From an uncultured Clostridia bacterium (lineage in GTDB: Bacteria; Bacillota; Clostridia; Christensenellales; CASEPJ01): a DNA stretch of 10,155 nt. The notes under the pieces were generated by a model that worked only from the letters and a program-made list of their open reading frames with translations, had not been told where the DNA came from and searched no databases. Numbering within the stretch: the stretch's first letter is position 1; every line of letters starts with the position of its first letter. Positions 5,405 to 10,155 of the stretch are shown here, piece after piece. The stretch is from the NCBI GenBank assembly GCA_949289715.1, contig CASEPJ010000065.1:1-10155 (forward strand). Reading direction: 5' to 3'. The position numbers and the translations under genes were made by a program.

Positions 5405-7226
5405 CCTGTTCCACTCTGTATCTGAATTTTGCTCGTTGTTCGTTATTTAAAATTCTTTTTCTTATTCTTAAAGAAAGCGGAGTAACTTCAAGCAATTCAT
5501 CGTCATTTAAAAATTCTATGCAAGCTTCAAGACTCATTTTTTTTGCGGGGACAAGCCTTAACGCTTCGTCGGAACCGGCAGCTCGCATATTTGTAATATG
5601 TTTTTTCTTACATACGTTGACGTTTATATCCCCGGCTTTGGGAGAAACTCCTACCACCATACCCTCATATACTTTCGTACCTGGTTCTATAAACAGCGTT
5701 CCTCTCTCCTGAGCGTTATAAAGACCGTACGACACGGCTTCACCTGTTTCGAAAGCTATTAAAGACCCGTTGGTTCTGTTAACGATTTCTCCCTTCATGG
5801 GAAGATAATCGTAGAACAAAGAATTCATTATTCCTTCACCTTTAGTGTCGGTAAGAAATTCGTTTCTGTAACCGAACAGTCCTCTTGAAGGAATTAAAAA
5901 TTCCAATCTGGTTCTTGACCCTACGGGATTCATATGTTCGAGTTCGCCTTTTCTTACCCCCATTTTTTCCATAACGACACCTATACATTCTTGAGGGACG
6001 TCTACGATTAATTTATCGTAAGGCTCCAAAATTACACCGTTCCGCTCCTTTAGTAGTACTTTTGGAGTAGATACCGCAAATTCATATCCTTCTCTTCTCA
6101 TTGTTTCTATAAGAATGGAAAGATGCATTTCTCCTCTTCCCGCAACTTTAAATGAATCCGCACTTTCCGTTTCGCTTACCCTCAAAGACAAATCTTTTAA
6201 AAGTTCTTTAAACAGTCTGTCCCTTAAATGTCTGCTGGTTACGAATTTTCCTTCCTTACCCGCAAACGGACTGTCATTGACGGAAAATGTCATTTCAACG
6301 GTGGGATCGCCCAATTTTACGAAATCTAAAGGCTCGGGGCATGACGAATCGCAGACAGTATCTCCAATAAAAATTTTTTCAATACCCGAAAAACAAACAA
6401 TATCGCCCATATAAGCCTCGTTTATTGCAACTCGCTTTAAACCTTCTATTTGAAACAAACTTTGTATTCTTCCTTTATAGGCAACCGATTCATCAACACT
6501 GTTTCTTATTGCCACCTCTTGATTTACTTTGACACATCCTCTTTCAATTCTGCCTATACCTATTCTGCCTACATATTCATTATAATCAACGGCAGAAACC
6601 AATAATTGCAAAGGCATATCGGCATCTCCTTCGGGGGGCTCAATATAATTAACAATGGTATCGAAAAGCGGTCTAAGGTCTTTTTCTTCTCCGTTTTGTG
6701 TAAGAGAAGCAGTACCTTTTTTACCCGAACAATAAATTATAGGACTTTCAAGCTGTTCTTCGGAAACGTTTAAATCCATAAACAGCTCTAAAATTTCGTC
6801 AGTAACCTCGGAAACTCTCGCATCGGGTCTGTCAATTTTGTTTATGCATATAATGATACGTAAATTCATATCCAACGCTTTTTGTAAAACGAATCTTGTC
6901 TGAGGCATCGGTCCTTCGGCTGCATCTACCAAGAGAAGAACACCGCTGACCATTTTTAAAACTCTTTCCACTTCACCGCTGAAATCGGCATGCCCGGGAG
7001 TATCTATAATATTTATTTTTACCCCTTTATAATGGATGGAAGTATTTTTTGCCAAAATGGTTATTCCTCTCTCCCTTTCGAGATCGTTATTGTCCATAAC
7101 CCTTTCTACGACCTGTTGATTGTCTCTGAATACTCCGCCCTGTTTAAGCATTTCGTCAACCAAAGTCGTCTTACCGTGATCGACGTGTGCGATTATAGCA
7201 ATGTTTCTTATGTCGTTTCTTATCAA
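5388..7226 (-). CDS. typA: TypA/BipA ribosome-associated translational GTPase
   Basis: This full-length 612-residue member of the elongation-factor GTPase family is cytoplasmic and acts on the ribosome, supporting 50S assembly and growth under cold or stress. GTPase motifs are clear: G1 AHVDHGKTT (about 13-21), switch I RERGITI (51-57), G3 DTPGH (75-79), G4 NKID, and SGKKG at G5. Domain II, the EF-G-like domains III and V, and the TypA-specific C-terminal domain (GLFGYRNEFLTDTKGEGIMN onward) follow in normal order. The frame can be read from a GTG at 7235, but that GTG is itself part of the Shine-Dalgarno sequence GAGGTGAT (7231-7238). The TTG at 7226, 8 nt after GAGG, gives the familiar start IRNDIRNIAIIAHVDHGKT. 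The gene appears monocistronic, between a copA terminator and the convergent terminator. Confidence 0.96.
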   Translation of the reverse strand: MIRNDIRNIAIIAHVDHGKTTLVDEMLKQGGVFRDNQQVVERVMDNNDLERERGITILAKNTSIHYKGVKINIIDTPGHADFSGEVERVLKMVSGVLLLVDAAEGPMPQTRFVLQKALDMNLRIIICINKIDRPDARVSEVTDEILELFMDLNVSEEQLESPIIYCSGKKGTASLTQNGEEKDLRPLFDTIVNYIEPPEGDADMPLQLLVSAVDYNEYVGRIGIGRIERGCVKVNQEVAIRNSVDESVAYKGRIQSLFQIEGLKRVAINEAYMGDIVCFSGIEKIFIGDTVCDSSCPEPLDFVKLGDPTVEMTFSVNDSPFAGKEGKFVTSRHLRDRLFKELLKDLSLRVSETESADSFKVAGRGEMHLSILIETMRREGYEFAVSTPKVLLKERNGVILEPYDKLIVDVPQECIGVVMEKMGVRKGELEHMNPVGSRTRLEFLIPSRGLFGYRNEFLTDTKGEGIMNSLFYDYLPMKGEIVNRTNGSLIAFETGEAVSYGLYNAQERGTLFIEPGTKVYEGMVVGVSPKAGDINVNVCKKKHITNMRAAGSDEALRLVPAKKMSLEACIEFLNDDELLEVTPLSLRIRKRILNNEQRAKFRYRVEQEKNSN

Positions 7227-7238
7227 ATATATCACCTC
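7224..7238 (-). promoter_or_regulatory. Ribosome binding site that sets a TTG start for typA
   Basis: On the minus strand GAGGTGAT (plus 7231-7238) is complementary to eight consecutive bases of the usual 16S rRNA 3' end. It is followed by ATAT and TTG (7224-7226). The in-frame GTG at 7235 lies within this sequence and has no site of its own, so it is unlikely to be the start. Confidence 0.75.
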
Positions 7239-7244
7239 TGAAGT

Positions 7245-7290
7245 AAAAAAATATAAAAAATTACCGATAAATTATACATCAAATCGGCAA
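7245..7290 (-). terminator. Intrinsic terminator of copA with a typA -10 box in its loop
   Basis: In the minus direction TTGCCGAT (plus 7283-7290) pairs with ATCGGTAA (7261-7268), 8 bp with one G-U, around a 14-nt loop. A T-rich tract (TTTTTTATATTTTTTT, 7260-7245) follows. It is about 120 nt after the copA stop. The loop contains TATAAT (7271-7276) in the typA direction with only a weak -35 (TTTATT, 17 bp upstream). If typA starts there, its RNA begins inside the hairpin and escapes it. Confidence 0.65.
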
Positions 7291-7299
7291 TAAAATAAA
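7271..7299 (-). promoter_or_regulatory. Possible typA promoter
   Basis: TATAAT (plus 7271-7276) is preceded at 17 bp by TTTATT (7294-7299), a poor -35. The predicted start near 7264 would give a leader of about 38 nt carrying the GAGGTGAT site. Confidence 0.4.
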
Positions 7300-7362
7300 G
7301 CATTTAAAGCTATTTTTATAAAAAAAATATAATTTTTCGATGATTTTACATAAAACTTATAT

Positions 7363-7390
7363 TGCCGCTTTAACAATAATTAAAACGGCA
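7363..7390. repeat. 11-bp hairpin immediately behind copA
   Basis: TGCCGCTTTAA (7363-7373) pairs with TTAAAACGGCA (7380-7390), 11 bp with one G-U, around a 6-nt loop, starting 19 nt beyond the copA stop. No good T-run follows in either direction. It may protect the mRNA 3' end or act with the stronger terminator at 7245-7290. Confidence 0.5.
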
Positions 7391-7408
7391 TTAATTTCGC
7401 AAATAAAA

Positions 7409-9601
7409 TTATTTTATGTTTTTCTCTTTAAACGTATTTATTCTTAACGCATTGCTGACAACGGAAACGGAGGAAAACGCCATGGCAAGAGAACCAATCA
7501 TCGGATTAATAAGAAAATGCACAAGCGAATAAAATATGCCGGAAGCAAATGTCAAACATATAATGTTATAGAAAAACGCCCAAAACAAATTTTGCTTAAT
7601 AACACGCATTGAAAAACGAGAAAGTGCAATTGCGTTTTCTATATTTTTTATATTATTATTCATAATAACTATTTCCGCCGCTTCAATGGATATATCCGTT
7701 CCGTCTGAAAAACCTATGCCTATATCGGCGCCGGCCAATGCGGAAGCATCGTTTATACCGTCCCCCACCATAACGGTTTTACCGCTTTGTTTGATTTTGT
7801 TTATAATTTCAAATTTATCAAAAGGAGTAACTCTAAAATAATACTCATCTATTTTAAGCTGTGCAGCAACGTTTTTAACGCTGTTTTCCCCGTCGCCGGA
7901 AAGCATTACCGTTTTAATACCCATTTTTTTCAAATCATCTATTAAAGCGGGCGCCCCTTCCTTTATTGTATCGCTAAGCGAAATTAAACCGGCAAGAACA
8001 TTATCTATTTCTACGGCAATTACCGAATTGCCTGCGCTTTCCATATCCTTTAACTGCTGTTCGTAATCATTAATATTGGCAATCATGGAAGGCTTCCCTG
8101 TTATTACCGTTTTGCCGTCAATTTGAGCTTTTATTCCCGAACCGGAAAAATATTCGAAATTGTCCGCTTTTAACAGTGGAGCTTTGTTATATTCCACAAT
8201 AGCTTTGGATATAGGATGGTCCGACAAACTTTCAACCGTCGCCACAATCTGCAATAATTGTTTCTCATCGAATCCGTTTAAAGGCAGTATTTTTTTTATG
8301 GCAAGTTTTCCTGTAGTTAAAGTACCCGTTTTATCGAATACAACAGTATTAACGCCTGCAAGTTTTTGTATGGATTCGGCGTTTTTATATAAAATCCCCA
8401 TAGAGGCGCCTTTACCGGAAGCCACAATAATCGCAGTGGGAGTTGCAAGCCCTAAAGAACAGGGGCATGCAATGACGAGTACCGAGACAAATACCGTCAA
8501 AGCAAAATCGAAATCTTTTATAATCCACCATACACAGGCACTTATAAGAGCTATTATTATAACCGCAGGAGTAAATTTGGCAGCCACCTTATCGGCCAGT
8601 TTCGCAATGGGAGCTTTGGTGTTTTGTGCATTTTCCACCGTTTTTATAATTTCGGAAAGAACGGTCTCCTCCCCTACTTTTGTGGCCTTAAATTTTAATG
8701 TTCCGTTTAAATTAATAGTTCCGGCAAATAATTTAAGACCCGGCTTTTTGTCCGAAGGAATACTTTCTCCGGTCAACATACTTTCATTAACAGCGCTTTC
8801 TCCTTCAACTACCACACCGTCTACGCAAACCGAATTCCCTGGTTTTAACAATATTATATCTCCCGGCAAGAGATCTTTAACGGAAACAACTTCTTCTTTG
8901 CCGTCGACTGTAATTCTTATCGCCTCTTTCGGCATGAGATTTACCAGTTTTTCTACTGCTTTGTTGGTTTTTTTAAGAGAACTGTGTTCAAGAAATTTAC
9001 CCAACATAATTAAAGCTATTATTACCGCAACCGATTCGAAATAAAGATTGTTAACGTAATCAATATTCCCTTTAAAAACCATAATTGCCGAATACATACT
9101 GTATATATAAGCCGCCGTAGTGGAAACTGCAACAAGGGAATACATATTAGGTTTTAAAGCAAACAAATTTTTAAAACCTCTTATATACATTTCATAACCG
9201 CATACGGCCGCAACAGTGCTTAAAACTATCTGCAAAATAACATAAAAAATCGGATGTATTAAAGGGGAAAGGAAAAATCCGCTTTTAAAAATCATATTCA
9301 AAATCATAACTGCAAGCAATATTAACGCTACCGAGCAAGTTATAATCAACTTTGCAGTTTCTAACTTAGAACTTTCTTCTCTATCGTTTAAATCCACCGC
9401 TTTATAACCGGCTTTTTTTACGGCGGTTTTGAGTTTTAAAACAGTTACCTTATCATCGTTATAAACTATTACGGCATTATTATTTGCAAAATTAACCGTT
9501 GCCGAAATTACACCGTCAACTTTTTTTAATGCATGTTCGACATTTGCCGCACACATAACGCAAGTCATTTTTTCTATTTTTAATATAATTTCTTTTTCCA
9601 T
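7409..9601 (-). CDS. copA: Cu(I)-exporting P1B-type ATPase (CopA-like)
   Basis: This 730-residue heavy-metal ATPase in the membrane pumps Cu(I) out of the cell. It has one N-terminal HMA domain (about 3-69) with metal motif MTCVMC (Cys14, Cys17); many relatives carry two. Membrane helices follow, then the actuator loop with TGES, the transmembrane CPC motif (Cys379-Pro-Cys381), phosphorylation Asp423 in DKTGT, the P1B-specific HP pair (His462 in SDHPISKA), and Asp614 in GDGINDA. The last helices contain FYN and MAFSSVSVVSNALR, the residues that define the Cu(I) class rather than the Zn/Cd class. The ATG at 9601 precedes the first HMA strand, so the start is likely right, although no ribosome binding site is in place. 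No CsoR/CopY regulator or CopZ chaperone gene is visible nearby. Confidence 0.95.
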   Translation of the reverse strand: MEKEIILKIEKMTCVMCAANVEHALKKVDGVISATVNFANNNAVIVYNDDKVTVLKLKTAVKKAGYKAVDLNDREESSKLETAKLIITCSVALILLAVMILNMIFKSGFFLSPLIHPIFYVILQIVLSTVAAVCGYEMYIRGFKNLFALKPNMYSLVAVSTTAAYIYSMYSAIMVFKGNIDYVNNLYFESVAVIIALIMLGKFLEHSSLKKTNKAVEKLVNLMPKEAIRITVDGKEEVVSVKDLLPGDIILLKPGNSVCVDGVVVEGESAVNESMLTGESIPSDKKPGLKLFAGTINLNGTLKFKATKVGEETVLSEIIKTVENAQNTKAPIAKLADKVAAKFTPAVIIIALISACVWWIIKDFDFALTVFVSVLVIACPCSLGLATPTAIIVASGKGASMGILYKNAESIQKLAGVNTVVFDKTGTLTTGKLAIKKILPLNGFDEKQLLQIVATVESLSDHPISKAIVEYNKAPLLKADNFEYFSGSGIKAQIDGKTVITGKPSMIANINDYEQQLKDMESAGNSVIAVEIDNVLAGLISLSDTIKEGAPALIDDLKKMGIKTVMLSGDGENSVKNVAAQLKIDEYYFRVTPFDKFEIINKIKQSGKTVMVGDGINDASALAGADIGIGFSDGTDISIEAAEIVIMNNNIKNIENAIALSRFSMRVIKQNLFWAFFYNIICLTFASGIFYSLVHFLINPMIGSLAMAFSSVSVVSNALRINTFKEKNIK

Positions 9602-9607
9602 ATTTTT

Positions 9608-9636
9608 ATTATATCTCTTTTTTTAAAAAAAGTAAA
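9608..9636 (-). promoter_or_regulatory. copA promoter, predicted start at the ATG itself
   Basis: On the minus strand TTTACT (plus 9631-9636) and a consensus TATAAT (9608-9613) have a 17-bp spacer. Six bases separate the -10 from the ATG, placing the predicted transcription start on or next to its A. The spacer is a T6A7 tract, which may bend the DNA. I see no CopY-type box (TACANNTGTA) here. Confidence 0.6.
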
Positions 9637-9782
9637 TTGTTAGCCGAAAATAATTAATTTATTAATTTCATTTTCAAATCTTCATAAGATTTTTTATTAT
9701 ATTGTTAAATTAACATATTACAAAATTTTGTTTAAAAATTTTTTATTAATATTTTTTTATAAATTTGTGTATTGTCTGCTCT

Positions 9783-9826
9783 TAATAAATAATTAAAAAA
9801 GTTAAAATTTTTTTAATTATTTATTA
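9783..9826. repeat. 18-bp perfect all-A/T inverted repeat
   Basis: TAATAAATAATTAAAAAA (9783-9800) is the exact reverse complement of 9809-9826, around an 8-nt loop. It could be a cruciform, a protein-binding palindrome or a duplicated terminator-like sequence. It is not within or right behind a gene. Confidence 0.7.
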
Positions 9827-9920
9827 CTTTTTAACATATTTAGATAAATAAACATGAAATATGAATATTTAATGTAATTTATTTTTAAGTATTATATATT
9901 ATTTGAAAATAATAAAAGAG

Positions 9921-9961
9921 GCAACTTTTTTTACCTTATAATTCGAATTTAAAAAAGTCGC
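9921..9961 (-). terminator. Second, distal terminator-like hairpin behind the right-edge gene
   Basis: In the minus direction GCGACTTTTTT (plus 9951-9961) pairs with AAAAAAGTTGC (9921-9931), 11 bp with one G-U, around a 19-nt loop. It is followed by CTCTTTTATTATTTTC. It probably backs up the hairpin at 9967-9997. Confidence 0.5.
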
Positions 9962-9966
9962 TTTTA

Positions 9967-9997
9967 AATAAAAAAACTTGCTTTTTAAACAAGTTCT
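9967..9997 (-). terminator. Intrinsic terminator of the right-edge gene
   Basis: In the minus direction AGAACTTG (plus 9990-9997) pairs with CAAGTTTT-side bases (9973-9980), 8 bp with one G-U, around a 9-nt loop, and a run of T's follows. It lies about 55 nt after the stop codon at 10052. Confidence 0.65.
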
Positions 9998-10051
9998 TTT
10001 AATAAAGGCATTAAATTTTTACGGAAATTTATTATTTTTATCAATAAGCAA

Positions 10052-10155
10052 TTACATCTCGGTAAAAGCCACAGCAAGAGAAGTCGCATGATATCTTAAC
10101 ATTCTCGACAAAGAAACGTCGGCAATCAGTTCCTGCACCGCCGCAATGGTATCCA
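10052..10155 (-). CDS. C-terminal 33 residues of an unrecognised protein, 5' part outside the window
   Basis: On the minus strand a frame enters from the right edge and ends at TAA (10052-10054). Its last residues are ELIADVSLSRMLRYHATSLA followed by VAFTEM. I do not recognise the family. The segment looks helical and soluble, without a membrane span. The DNA is richer in G and C than the rest (45 of the last 95 bases by my count), which fits coding sequence after the AT-rich gap. A terminator stands behind it in the right orientation, supporting this as a gene end. Confidence 0.6.
   Translation of the reverse strand, partial: DTIAAVQELIADVSLSRMLRYHATSLAVAFTEM

Larger units (their letters stand above)
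9602..10051. other. 450-bp AT-rich intergenic region
   Basis: No credible gene is seen on either strand between copA and the gene entering from the right edge. It holds the copA promoter at its left end and two terminator-like hairpins at 9921-9997. It also has short perfect palindromes TGTTAAATTAACA (9703-9715) and ACAAAATTTTGT (9720-9731), and an 18-bp inverted repeat at 9783-9826. The two short palindromes could be operators for a regulator acting on copA, but they lie about 100 bp upstream of its promoter and match no operator I can name. Confidence 0.6.

Noticed and set aside
8160..9044. Long plus-strand open frame opposite copA
   Set aside because: It lies wholly within the well-supported copA gene, has Ser/Thr/Ile-rich antisense composition, and no family motif or ribosome binding site.
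9602..9740. CopY- or CsoR-type copper operator upstream of copA
   Set aside because: No TACANNTGTA box or G/C-tract palindrome of the CsoR kind is present; only generic A/T palindromes are seen.
9602..10051. CRISPR array, tRNA or insertion sequence in the long gap
   Set aside because: There are no regularly spaced direct repeats, cloverleaf with a GTTC-type T-loop, or transposase frame; the repeats seen are isolated hairpins.

Overview
The window reads as chromosomal DNA of a low-GC Gram-positive bacterium (Bacillota, probably class Clostridia). The evidence is its AT-rich intergenic DNA, strong AGGAGG/GAGGTGAT-type ribosome binding sites, sigma-A-type promoters with 17-bp spacers, UAA/UGA/UAG used as ordinary stops, and the kinds of genes present. 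I cannot name genus or species. All large genes lie on the minus strand. Only one small Asn-rich gene (5053-5385) is on the plus strand.

Layout from right to left, the direction of most transcription. 10052-10155 is the C-terminal tail of an unrecognised gene with a terminator array behind it (9921-9997). 9602-10051 is a long AT-rich gap holding an 18-bp perfect inverted repeat and the promoter of a Cu(I)-exporting P-type ATPase (copA-like, 7409-9601), whose mRNA may be leaderless. 7227-7408 holds the copA terminator and the promoter of typA/bipA (5388-7226), which probably starts at TTG. typA converges on the Asn-rich gene, and one bidirectional hairpin contains both stop codons. The Asn-rich gene is divergent from a two-gene operon: a small Cys-containing protein (4646-4969), then an intracellular-type subtilase (3528-4649) with a 4-bp start/stop overlap. 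A 24-bp palindrome carries a TATAAT in each arm between the two divergent units. Next come a 63-aa XRE-type regulator (3036-3227), a class I/II PLP aminotransferase (1602-2807), and the 5' half of a P2A-type Ca2+/Mn2+ ATPase (1-1322) cut by the window edge.

The best-resolved regulatory element is a yybP-ykoY (Mn2+) riboswitch in the leader of the P2A ATPase (about 1362-1443). Its 3' strand overlaps an 11-bp intrinsic terminator, so the layout fits a metal-ON transcriptional switch for a manganese exporter. With the copper ATPase, the window therefore holds two unrelated metal-efflux pumps. The least understood part, and the best candidate for something undescribed, is the divergent module at 3528-5385 (subtilase, small Cys protein, Asn-rich protein). 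I can describe its architecture but cannot assign a pathway. Lesser points are the typA start choice, the possibly leaderless copA, and paired inverted repeats behind two genes.
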